A stretch of 64,000 bases of DNA from Haliclystus octoradiatus (taxonomy: Eukaryota > Cnidaria > Staurozoa > Stauromedusae > Haliclystidae), in the NCBI GenBank assembly GCA_916610825.1, contig OU744453.1:8283845-8347844 (forward strand), written 5' to 3'. The notes below the pieces were generated by a model that saw only the letters and a list, made by a program, of their open reading frames with translations, ran no database searches and had not been told where the DNA came from. Shown one piece after another: positions 45,027 to 54,332 of this stretch (position 1 is the first letter of the stretch; the number at the start of each line of letters is the position of its first letter). The position numbers and the translations under genes are program-made.

Positions 45027-47123
45027 TGACGACTACTGTGTCTGGCTCTTCTAGTCGTCTGCTATTTGTCCATGACACTGCTACTGGCATCACATTTCTA
45101 ATTGATACTGGTGCTGAAGTCAGTGTGTATCCAGCTAGTGTTCACGTCCGTCGTAACTGTCCTGCGCTGGAAACTCTCAAAGCTGCAAATGGCAGTCCAA
45201 TACGAACATTTGGCACACAGTCCATTATTTTGCATCTTGGTCTGCCCACACCGTTACCTTGGTCATTCCTTGTTGCTGAGATACAGCACCCGATCATTGG
45301 TGCTGACTTCCTTCGTCATTATGAACTCTTAGTCGACTTGAGGAACAATCAACTCATCAACGCTTCACAGTATTATCGTATTCCAGCTCAACTTTCAACT
45401 GTCATTTCTTCCACAATTTATCATGTTACTGCTGCAACTTCCCCATTTAACCAATTACTTAATGATTTTCCATCCATTACCCATCCCTGCTATACGGAAA
45501 TTGGTATCCATCATCAGGTCAAACATTTCATTCCTACAACAGGTCCTCCTACATTCGCCAAATCTCGCCGACTTGCCCCAGATCGTCTCGCAGCTGCTCG
45601 GAAAGACTTTGATGTCATGCTGTCCCTTGGTATCATCCGTCCTTCATCTAGCAGTTGGGCCTCTCCATTACATCTCGTTGCAAAAAAGTCTGGGAGTGGC
45701 GTCCATGTGGTGACTATCGTGCTCTCAATAATGCAACCATTCCTGATAGATATCCAATTCCACACATCCAAGACGTTGCTGCCTCTCTTCGTGGTATGAA
45801 AATTTTTTTCAAGATCGATTTGGTACGAGCATATCATCAAATCCCTGTCGCGCCAGAGGACATTCAAAAGACTGGCGTTACCACTCCCTTTGGCCTCTTC
45901 GAATTCACAAGGATGCCCTTTGGACTATGTAATGCGGCCCAAACATTTCAAAGCTTCATGGATGACGTCTGCCGCCCACTCAATTTTGTCCATGTCTATC
46001 TGGATGATATTCTCGTAGCTAGTCCAACCTTCGAACAACATCTAGTTGACTGTCGCAGCCTTTTCACACGCCTGGCAGAGTATGGTTTAATCATCTATCC
46101 TACCAACCAAGTGCCAATTTGGTCAAACCACTCTCGACTTTCTTGGGCATAAGATTGATGTTGCTGGAATCAGTCCATTGCCTGACCGTGTCGCTGCTAT
46201 TTCACAGATTCCAACCCCTACAGATCTTCGATAGTTGGACCTCTCCCAATCTCTAACGGTCACATTTATGTTTTTACAGTCATTGACCGCTACACACGTT
46301 GGCCAGAAGCCATTCCAATGTCAGATGCTACCGCTATGTCTTGTGCCAAAGCATTACTCTACCACTGGATATCACGTTTTGGGGTGCCTTCAACATTGAC
46401 TTCCGACAGGGGACACCAATTCATATCTGATCTCTGGACTGCACTCAGCACTCTTTTGGGTATTCATCGACAACGCACCACATCTTATCATCCACAGTCC
46501 AATGGCCTGGTTGAGCGTTTCCATCGGCAACCGAAAGCTTCCCTTCGTGCTCGTCTGACAGGACCCAACTGGACAGATGAACTACCTATTGTTCTCCTTG
46601 GCCTTCGTGCGCTGCAGTTAAAGAAGATTTGTCTTGCTCACCTTTTGAATTGGTTTATGGTTATCCTCTTCGATTACCTGGCGAATATTTTGCCCTTCCT
46701 ACAGGTACACCAGATCCTAATTCCTTCTTAGACAGTCTTCGTTCTTACATGCACCACATCACACCACCTGTCACAAAGTCTCATGGCCACTCACCTTCTC
46801 ACATTCCATCCGCACTCGATACGTCTCCCCATATTTTTGTTCGACACGATGCCCACCGTACTCCACTTCAACCACCATATGACGGACCTTTCAAGGTGCT
46901 ATCACGATACAAAGACTACTTCATCTTGGACTTTGGTCATCGTAAAGATTCGGTTTCTATTGCTCGTCTCAAACCTGCTTTCCTTCCTTCCTTGATTTTA
47001 AATACTCCTTTGGACTCTACAACTGGCAACACCAACAACACCATCCAGCCAACAAGTCTTCCTGTTAAAAGTACAACTCGCTGTGGTCGTCTCACTCAAC
47101 CACCTCTACGTTATTCTGCCTAA
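44990..47123 (+). pseudogene. Gypsy pol: protease, RT and truncated integrase, frameshifted
   Basis: Protease with LIDTGAEVSVYP at about 45090-45125. RT begins in the first frame (to 45799) and continues in another frame from about 45690 with [21 protein letters not shown], the [16 protein letters not shown] block and catalytic YLDDIL near 46000. A second frame change near 46100 precedes FLGHKI. At about 46232 the RT connection region jumps directly into integrase (VGPLPI), so RNase H and the integrase zinc finger are deleted. The integrase core keeps TSDRGHQF and NGLVERFHRQ; a third frame change at about 46615 precedes SPFELVYGYPLRLPG and the C-terminal YDGPFKVLSR part. Stop at 47121-47123. 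Confidence 0.9.
45002..45059 (+). promoter_or_regulatory. Programmed -1 ribosomal frameshift signal with possible pseudoknot
   Basis: Heptamer G GGA AAC at 45002-45008 lies in the right register of the gag frame for a -1 slip into pol, six codons before the gag stop. Five nt later a 6-bp stem (45014-45019 with 45042-45047) interleaves with a perfect 8-bp stem (28-35 with 52-59 of the 45000 block). Together these form an H-type pseudoknot layout. The heptamer, spacing and structure match known frameshift sites; function is inferred. Confidence 0.6.
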
Positions 47124-47164
47124 CCGTGAACATTGATCAAACATCCTCACTGGTGGGGGAGTAA

Positions 47165-47335
47165 TGTAGTGACCGTTATCTACGTCTCAACTGTACTGTA
47201 ATTAGCGACATAAATATGTATTGCGAAATAGATAATTATCGACATGATGTAGTCGAAAGTAATTCATTACAACTTTACCAAGCAAAACAACTAGTATTAT
47301 TTGAGTATCTCTTCTTTATCTTTAACACAGCTACA
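47165..47335 (+). repeat. Gypsy 3' LTR
   Basis: 171 bp, paired with 43915-44085. It is followed by target duplicate ACAG. Confidence 0.93.
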
Positions 47336-48049
47336 ACAGTATTATATATTTATTGTTTGTATTGTTTTCTGAAGTTATTTATTACATCAAACTGCTAAGC
47401 CAGTCGTCATGGTTTTATTTGCTACTCACACCTGTATTGTAAGTAGTGAAAATTACATCATTTGTTGTTATCTTGGTATGGTCTAGTGGTGAAGCGTTCG
47501 CATTAGGCGCGCGGGATCTGGAGTTCAATCCCATCGGTCTGCCTAACGTTTCTTTTCATCTTTTTACTTTGATTTATTATTTGGATATATTTTTCTTTAT
47601 ATTATTTGGATATTGTTATAATTTATTTTATTTGATTGGATTGATTTACTGTTTTGAATTTGATTTGGTTTGATTTTTCATTGCATGATGATTTGATTGA
47701 TTTGATATTCTAATGAATTTGATTTCCATTGGTTTATTTTGATTATTAAATTATTCACCATGAGTCTGAGCGTAGCGGAGCTATTTTTCTTTATATTATT
47801 ATATTATTTGGATATTGTTGTAATTTATTTTATTTGATTGAAGTTGATTTTTTTATTTGATCTGATTTTTATATCATTCAATTGGATTGATTTACTTTTT
47901 TGAATTTGATTTGATTTTTCTTTGCATGATTATTTGATTGATTTGATATTCTATTGAATTTGATTTCAATTGGTTTATTTTGATTATTATATTATTCACC
48001 ATGAGTCCGAGCGTAGCGAATCTATTTTTTTTTTAATGATGGGTATACA

Positions 48050-48350
48050 GCTTTGAAATTGGCCCTGTCGAGATTGAATGTGCAATGTACAGAATTTTCT
48101 CATTATCCAAACGAACATGGTATGAAAATCGTCCATTTCGAACCAACACTATTAACTCAATGATGAAAACAATAAGCAAAGAGGCACATAATTCGAAAAT
48201 GTATGCAAATCATTGCATTAGGGCAACAACAATTACATCATGTGTGGTCTAATGCAGCTCTTAGCATCATGTCAACTTCTGGACATCGAAGTGAGAATTC
48301 CTTGAGCCGTTACAATCAAAGATCATCGTCGGAACAAGTTGAAATCTTGT
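48050..48350 (+). pseudogene. Crypton-like tyrosine recombinase C-terminal fragment
   Basis: From 48118 the frame reads WYENRPFRTNTINSMMKTIS, then NHCIRATTITS. After one frame change come LSIMSTSGHRSENSLSRY and a stop near 48350. NH.IRATT and SGHRSE are the catalytic arginine and histidine boxes of the tyrosine recombinase domain of Crypton elements and their domesticated relatives (KIAA1958/ZMYM type). The N-terminal part is missing and a frame change is present, so it is inactive. It lies directly after repeat R4. Confidence 0.7.
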
Positions 48351-48414
48351 AGTAATGAGCTAACAAATGATCTTTCAAATCCTCATACTTATAATCGTGA
48401 CAATCGTGAGTAAA

Positions 48415-48975
48415 TGTAAAAGGAGAGTTCTGGGACTATGGATTCTTTACACATTCAAACAATGAAGCTATCTATGAAGTTAATTTTATTGAGGGCATTA
48501 AAGCTAACATTCAAACAATGAAGCTATCAATGAAGCTAACTTTAATGAGGTCATTAAAGCTAACTAACAAACAATGAAGCTATCAATGAAGCTAACTTTA
48601 ATGAGGTCATTTAAGCTAACATTCAAACAATGATGCTAACAATGAAGCTAACTTTAATGAATTCATCAAAGCTAACGTTTAAACAATGATGCTAACAATG
48701 AAGCTAACTTTAATGAGGTCATTTAAGCTAACATTCAAACAATGATGCTAACAATGAAGCTGACTTTAATGAATTCATCAAAGCTAACGTTTAAACAATG
48801 ATGCTAACAATGAAGCTAACTTTAATGAGGTCATTAAAGCTAACGTTTAAACAATGATGCTAACAATGAAGCTAAGTTTAATGAGGTCATTAAGCTAATG
48901 TTTAAACAATGATGCTAACAATGAAGCTAACTTTAATGACCTCGTCGAAGCTAACATTCAAACAATGAGTTTGTT
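48415..48975 (-). repeat. Minisatellite of 56-bp units forming a LINE fragment tail
   Basis: About nine units of CAATGATGCTAACAATGAAG, CTAACTTTAATGAGGTCATT and AAAGCTAACGTTTAAA at a spacing of 56 bp (for example TGATGCT at 48631, 48687 and 48743). It ends in GTAAAAGGAGAGTTC as the inverse of 19290-19330. Not a CRISPR array: there are no unique spacers. Confidence 0.85.
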
Positions 48976-50190
48976 TCAGATACATTCAAACTCAATTTAT
49001 TTGAACACAGCCAAATACATATTAAATTTAGATCCTGTGTTAGTAGATTTTCAATGTCTGTTATATATTTAAGAGTGTTATCAGCATAAAGATTTAATAT
49101 GCAATTCTCTACGGTAACACAAATGTCTTTTATATAAATTAAAAAGAGAAACGGCCCAAGAATTGACCCTTTGGAAACACAATGTTTAATTACAGCTATA
49201 TCTGAATTGTTAATATTTACATTGCTTCCTACCGATCAAATAAGATTTAAAGAAGTTTATACTATTAAACTATTTACTTCGCTCCGATATAATTTAAGTT
49301 TATCTAGGAGTATATAAATACCCATAGTACCAATGCCTTTTTCTAGTCTATGCTGACTACACCTACAAGTTTGCGATTTAGGCTACAAAACAAAACTATC
49401 AAAACAAAATTCTGAAAAACATGTTATATACTACGGGTGCAATCTTTTCCAAGATCTTAGAGATTATAGGAAGAATCGATGTAGGTCTATAATTTGTTCT
49501 CTCAACAATCGAACTTCTTTTGTGCGAAGCAATTACTTTAGCGATTTTTAAAGCCTCAGGAAAGATACTATTTTTCAAAGATAAATTAATTATTTTTGTA
49601 AGGCTTGGAGAGATACTATGCGCAATGAATTTTAGTAGCCTGGCTTCGATTTTGTCAACACGTTCCGTTTGTTTGGAAATTCATAAATGAGAGCTTTTAT
49701 ATCAGCAGTACATGTTGGTTAAAATTCAAATTGATTTGAAAGAAAATTAGAATTTGTAATTATAATTGATTAATTTTTAATTGGTTTTTATCCACAATGG
49801 AGAGGAATGACGTCTGTTAAATTTTTAGCTACATCTAGAAAATAAGAATTATATTTTTTGTCGATTATTGATTTATCAGTAACTAATTGATCATCTATGT
49901 TCAGTTTATTTATTTGTACAGGGTTAGATTTCTTTTCATTATTTGTAATATTTTTACAGTAACAGTTCGTTTTACATAATCTAAAGTATTCAGCGAATTC
50001 ATTTCTTGTTTGTTTATACAATTTAAAATGATTAGCATCATTGGTTCTTATAGATACTTTGTGATAGGTATCACATTTAATTTTCAGCATAATAGTATGG
50101 TCATCAAAATAAATAATTTTTTTTTTTATTTGATCTTTATTTGTTTCAAGGACGCAAATTGTAAGACAGTCAGCCACGCATTATATGCAT
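48976..50190 (-). pseudogene. LINE ORF2 fragment, CR1/Rex/Jockey-like
   Basis: The minus-strand frame 50177-49788 is the linker between endonuclease and RT: KLYKQTRNEFAEYFRLCK, then a YFLDVAKNL-type segment. RT block 1 follows in broken frames near 49620-49440 (HSISPSLTKIINLSLKNSIFP region, then ERTNYRPTSILPIISKILEK), and the catalytic ADNT box lies near 49095. It ends inside RT and passes into the minisatellite. Several stops make it inactive. Confidence 0.75.
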
Positions 50191-50411
50191 TTTCCACATA
50201 TTGAAATCAGATAAAATGAAACTACTAAGTTTAATGAGGTAAATGAAAATGAAAAGTACAAAATATTGCAAAATATGTAATGATTTGAAAAAAATAAATA
50301 ATAGAAAATACAATTGTATATATATACACATACGCTTTCCTTCTTCTTTCTTTCTGCTTTATTCTTATTGTTAAATAAATAAAACGAGTCAAAAAAGAGA
50401 CATACTGTTCC

Positions 50412-50433
50412 CGCTACTCCGAGCTTCACGCCA
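50412..50433 (-). ncRNA. Diverged 3' half of a second hammerhead motif
   Basis: The minus strand reads GCGTGAAGCTCGGAGTAGCG. It aligns with the 3' half of the complete ribozyme (GCGAAACTCAGAGTAACG), but the CTGATGA half is lacking. It may be a remnant of a tandem terminal repeat. Confidence 0.35.
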
Positions 50434-50439
50434 TACAAC

Positions 50440-51890
50440 TTTACATTATTTATCTATATATATATAGAAATTCTGACTCAAAGATTACGAGTTCGGTCCG
50501 TTACTCTGAGTTTCGCGTAGAGACGCTCATCAGACGGTTTATTCATAATCAAAAATATACGTGTATCAACGCAAGTTTATACATATCATACTCAGCAGCA
50601 GTTGCTAGTATCGACCATTTGATGTTGTAGTTGATGTTTTTTTCTTTTAATTTCCAGACAAGTTTTGATAATTCTGTGCTCTTCTGATACTTTTTGTTTC
50701 TAAAAGATGATTTATGCTGCGTGTGGCGCTGTTTGAAAGTGCCTTCCGTTAGTCCGATGTAATTTTTGCCACAGGGGTCTCGCGTTGTGGTGACGTTTGC
50801 GTTATACACTACGCTTGAGGTTAGGCACCTGTTATCGAGCGGGCAATTGGCTTTTGTTCGGCAGTTATATAACTTTTTCCGTCCCTCGTTGCTTTTTGTA
50901 TCCAGAATTTTCTTATTATGGCATCTAATTATGGTTTCCATGTTTGCCATACAGCTATAGCTTACCTTTACGTTATTCTTATTAAATATCTTCTTAAATT
51001 TGTGAGTTTTTGGAAAATTTTTGTTAATAAGTGTTAAAAATTTCTTAGCTACATTAGTGTTGACATTTAAGCTGTAAGGCGGGTTAAACCAAATAATATT
51101 GCGTCTTCATTTTTCTTGCCTGTTTGTAATAGGTTCTGTAGAGTTGCGCTCCTTGTAGCTAAATTCGGCGGCGTACCCACTAGATTTTAGTGCGGCTATA
51201 TATGGTGCTTTAGAAGTTTCAAATGCCTCTTCATTAATAGATAAGTCCAAGATTCGTTGATTTATAGCTATCGGAATTTGGTTGATAATATTTCTTGGAT
51301 GGTTTGATTCAGCATTAATGTAGGTAGGTTCGTTATTGGGTTTTCTATATGGTTGGTAGGTACCATTATTTAGATTAAGCGTAATATCAAGGAAATTAAT
51401 TACTTTTAAATTAGTTTGAATTGTGATTTTTAGGTCAAAACTTTTAAAGATTTTAATCAAGTCTTTTCTCACCCTTTCTGCTTTTGGTCCTGATGTATTT
51501 TTTAATAAAGCAATACCATCATCTCGGTAGAGGCCAATGTTGCCTATTCCATACTTTTTTGTAATCCTGTCTAAGATAAAAAGTCCAACAAGCTCGCAAA
51601 TTTCAGCACCGTCATAGCTGCCCATGGTGACGTCAGATAATTGGCCTTTGTTCTTTTTCATCCATGGTGTATTGTTATCAAATAATAATGATTTCCTAGC
51701 ATGCAAGATTATTTTTATTTCATTTTGAGATATATTTGTGAACTTTTGCGCGTAATTTATTGCGTCCAGTAAGAGTTTTTCCGTAATTGATGGGTAATAG
51801 TTTTCTATGTCAAAAGTGGCAAATGAGTGTTTTCTTTTATATTCAATAGAGGAAAACCAATTGATAACAGCGCTTGTGTTTTTTGCTTGT
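50440..51890 (-). pseudogene. Penelope-like element (PLE), RT plus GIY-YIG endonuclease, 5' truncated
   Basis: On the minus strand from 51890: FATFDIENYYPSITEKLL, then a frame to 51107 with DVTMGSYDGAEICELVG, the catalytic YRDDGIALLKN and FLDITLNLNNGTYQPYRKPN, which is typical of PLE RTs. A frame change near 51105 leads into a linker and the frame 50950-50549. That frame has a CPLDNRCLTSSVVY segment and a GIY-YIG nuclease core CGKNYIGLTEGTFKQRHTQH. PLEs use this pair for target-primed integration, often at telomeres. The N-terminal RT part is missing and one frameshift is present. A hammerhead ribozyme follows the stop. Confidence 0.88.
50498..50537 (-). ncRNA. Hammerhead ribozyme of the Penelope-like element
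   Basis: The minus strand reads CCGT, then the conserved CTGATGA, stem II GCGT-CTCT-ACGC, then GAAA, a minimal stem III (ACT-CAG-AGT, sharing the last A of GAAA), A17 and ACGG. CCGT and ACGG close stem I. Every invariant core nucleotide is present and self-cleavage would fall between 50502 and 50501. Hammerheads with very short stem III are known from PLE terminal repeats. It starts 11 nt past the nuclease frame stop. Confidence 0.85.
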
Positions 51891-52447
51891 GGCTAAGATC
51901 GTTTTCATATTATGTGTACAACTGTAACTAACTTTCACTGTGTTAAGGTTGAATATCTTGTGATGTGGATGTGTGTGCGTTTCATCGTTGTACATTTTCA
52001 TGGTGTAATGATGACACTTTCATGGCATTTTAATGATTTTGATGTTGGTGTGACACAACCCCTGTAAAAATACCTCACAATCAGTTCATGGAAAACATGC
52101 TATTTGACATTCATGAATCCCGGTGAGAATCACCGTAATCATACATAATTATGCAACATCAGTGTGATTCTGATATGACGCCCGGCCGACAGAGAAACCG
52201 AGCAATTCACACAGACCCCATTATCTCGTTAATTGGCTAATCGAGATACAGATCAGTTATTCTATCCTCTATACATATCTACTGTACATATGCACTAGTT
52301 CAGAAACTGCAAATTAGCTGATAAACTGTTGAGAATTTTGAATTCTGCATCTCGATAACACTGCAATTGTTATTGTAACTTTTACAATTCCAGTCATAAA
52401 TTGTAGAATAATAAATTTCATTCATAGAACAATCAAGTCATTTTTCT
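51891..52447. other. Unassigned sequence
   Basis: No supported gene or repeat was seen. This covers the DNA left of the candidate exon. Confidence 0.4.
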
Positions 52448-52754
52448 TCATTTTGTTTTTATCAAATGCAAAATGGCGGGATCCCAGATAGAACCATCGG
52501 TGACAGTATGTTTTGTATTTCCATCTATATAGTCTATATCATTTATGTATACAATAGCAAAACGTTGTCCATACATAAAAGGCATGTATTTGCTACCAAC
52601 TAATAAAATCCTAACCACAAGATGACTGTTCACCGTGAAATTGACCAAGTGTCAACATTTTCTATTTGATAAAAGTCGATTTCGTATTCACTATTAAAGT
52701 TGAAGTTAAAATGGTATCCAGTAGGCATAACTAGTTTCAGTTTATATTGCTTGA
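52448..52754 (-). pseudogene. Candidate degenerate exon of unknown secreted-type protein
   Basis: On the minus strand a good acceptor (TTTTCCTAG) at 52755-52763 opens a frame rich in alternating hydrophobic and polar residues (YKLKLVMPTGYHFNF) that hits TGA near 52632. In a second frame VVRILLVGSKYMPFMYGQRF and NDIDYIDGNTKHTV run to a stop at 52448. The two halves would join by one frame change. It could be a pseudo-exon or a chance frame. No family was recognised. Confidence 0.25.
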
Positions 52755-52980
52755 CTAGGAAAATGGGTCAGGTAAGAAATTTGCAGGTATTTTTGAAAAT
52801 TAGGTGGTCGCATTGAGGCACTGAAAATGTTTTCGACCCGTAAACTATTTTAATTGCTTATTGATAGATTTAGTTCATCATTTGTCTGCTTACCATTTTA
52901 TTGCATTATCTAAACAGTTTCAGTTAATTTGCAGCTGGCAGCAGTGAAGAAAGTTACATAGTTAAACTGAAAAGAAGTGC

Positions 52981-52987
52981 TATAAAA
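52981..52987 (+). promoter_or_regulatory. Possible TATA box
   Basis: TATAAAA lies 57 nt before the start codon at 53044. In the paralogous region the same place reads CAGAAAA and a TATATAAA occurs about 18 bp further on (56222-56229). The box is therefore not conserved in position. Confidence 0.3.
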
Positions 52988-53043
52988 TCATTGCCGCAGT
53001 ACAAGAAAAATCTGTCTGTAGAAAAGTTAAAGGAAATACAAAA

Positions 53044-54332
53044 ATGTGGAAAATTCAACACTGTGGATTTGATTTCATGTTAATCGGATTGGTTATTATT
53101 CCGTCTGTATATGTGTCGTTGGCTTCGGCAGATTCGTTTAAACCATTTTCTGGTGATTCGTACAGAATCTACGAAGGCAAGCAAATGATCTCATCGTCAT
53201 CGTCTTTTTCAAATATTTTGAAGGAAATTAAAACAAGATCTTTTCTCGAATGCATTCAAATGGCAATTCATTCATCAAATTCAAGATTTATTAATTTCAT
53301 GGAAAATACAAGATTATGTCAAATGCTAAAAAACTATGGAGAAATTATCGATTCAGAAAATGCAACCTATATCGAGGTAAGCATAATTGTATTACTAAAT
53401 TCGCTTTTTAATATTTCTAATAATTGTGTTATGTGTATTTACAATGATTAAAACGAATGGGGAATCTGAATCTATATTTATTTTTACTTTCTCTAACAAA
53501 TTGCTGTACTTGTGTAGCTTTTAGGCTTTATGGTCTTCTTTCTTGAAAGGACGGTCCTATAATCATAATAAAATATAGTTATATTATAGTAGGAATATAA
53601 TTTCTTTGCAGATAACTGTTGATTCTTTGATAAATTTTTGATAATTGATATCGTTACTTCATTTAAATTTGTATTGTATATGCATTGAATTGTCTAATTG
53701 TTAATCATTGCCTTTTTATTTTTATTGTTTAGATGGCAGTAATACCAGGTAAACATTTTTTTTAACTTATACTGCTATTTGATGAGTTCTGCATTTACCA
53801 AAATAAATTGTTTATTCATCATTAACATATATATTTTGTTATTTTCGAAACTTTTTTACACTACACAAAACTTATATTGATTATAATTGTTTTATATATA
53901 TATGAATTTTCAGTGTTGGCATTGAATGTTGGTGAAATTTCTTTTGGAATGAAGAATGAAGAATTTGGATCTTTCCAATTTCCTTTTAAATCTGCAACGT
54001 ATCAAATCTTCATTAAACATGTCAACGGAAGAGCAGGCTGTAACTTTGATGAATCATACAACAGAATTCTAGCTTGTTATTATCCCAATCTCGACATGAA
54101 AATCCATTTTGCACCCGTTTTGACAGATAGAAGTAGAATTCCTATTTTGAGCCAATTTGACATAACTGATGGAAATAATGAAGCAACTAGTTTTGTGTCA
54201 ACATCTACAAACATTTACTTGCAACAAGGAGAAGAATACAGATTGTGGTTTTTTCAAGATATTAACAACCAGTCAGAAGAAAACAACAGTGGCAGATTGC
54301 TTTTAGATATTTATGTGGTCGAAAGGCATTGA
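53044..54332 (+). CDS. Small secreted protein gene, three exons, family unknown
   Basis: Exons 53044-53376 (111 codons, donor GTAAGC), 53733-53748 (a 16-nt microexon, donor GTAAAC) and 53914-54332, giving 255 residues with phases 0 and 1 consistent. Residues 11-30 (MLIGLVIIPSVYVSLASA region) form a signal peptide or N-terminal anchor. A serine-rich patch (SSSSSFS) and a helical part with RLCQMLKNYGEI follow. Exon 3 encodes a beta-rich domain with LNVGEISFGMKN, two cysteines and YLQQGEEYRLWF near its end. That layout faintly recalls C1q/TNF-like jelly rolls, but no diagnostic motif is present. A degenerate paralogue lies at 56268-58280. No premature stop was seen, so the gene is probably functional. 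Confidence 0.7.

Larger units (their letters stand above)
43915..47335 (+). mobile_element. Ty3/gypsy LTR retrotransposon, internally deleted
   Basis: LTRs of 171 bp (43915-44085 and 47165-47335), TG...CA, differ at about four bases. ACAG flanks both sides (43911-43914 and 47336-47339), and R1 shows the empty site. The primer site TGGTGACCCCG directly after the 5' LTR is complementary to the 3' end of animal tRNA-Trp. A purine tract GGTGGGGGAG precedes the 3' LTR. RNase H and the integrase zinc finger are missing, so it is non-autonomous. Confidence 0.95.
43035..48027 (+). repeat. Family R repeat, copy R4, interrupted and partly doubled
   Basis: It starts TTGACTCATGGTTACG and continues like R2 in inverse. 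A solo LTR (43490-43825) and a gypsy element (43915-47335) interrupt it. The R sequence then resumes to a closing motif at 47757-47788. At TATTTTTCTTTATATTA the AT-rich part starts again and reaches a second closing motif at 48000-48027, so the 3' 240 bp is doubled in tandem. The tRNA-like head is at 47476-47545. Confidence 0.8.

Noticed and set aside
48440-48975. Regular repeats that could be taken for a CRISPR array
   Set aside because: The units are contiguous 56-bp minisatellite copies without unique spacers, in an animal-type genome, and belong to a LINE-derived tail.
53877-53913. Start of a separate gene at the ATG 53877
   Set aside because: The region is an intron end with a good acceptor at 53911-53913; frame and phase fit exon 3 of the 53044 gene.
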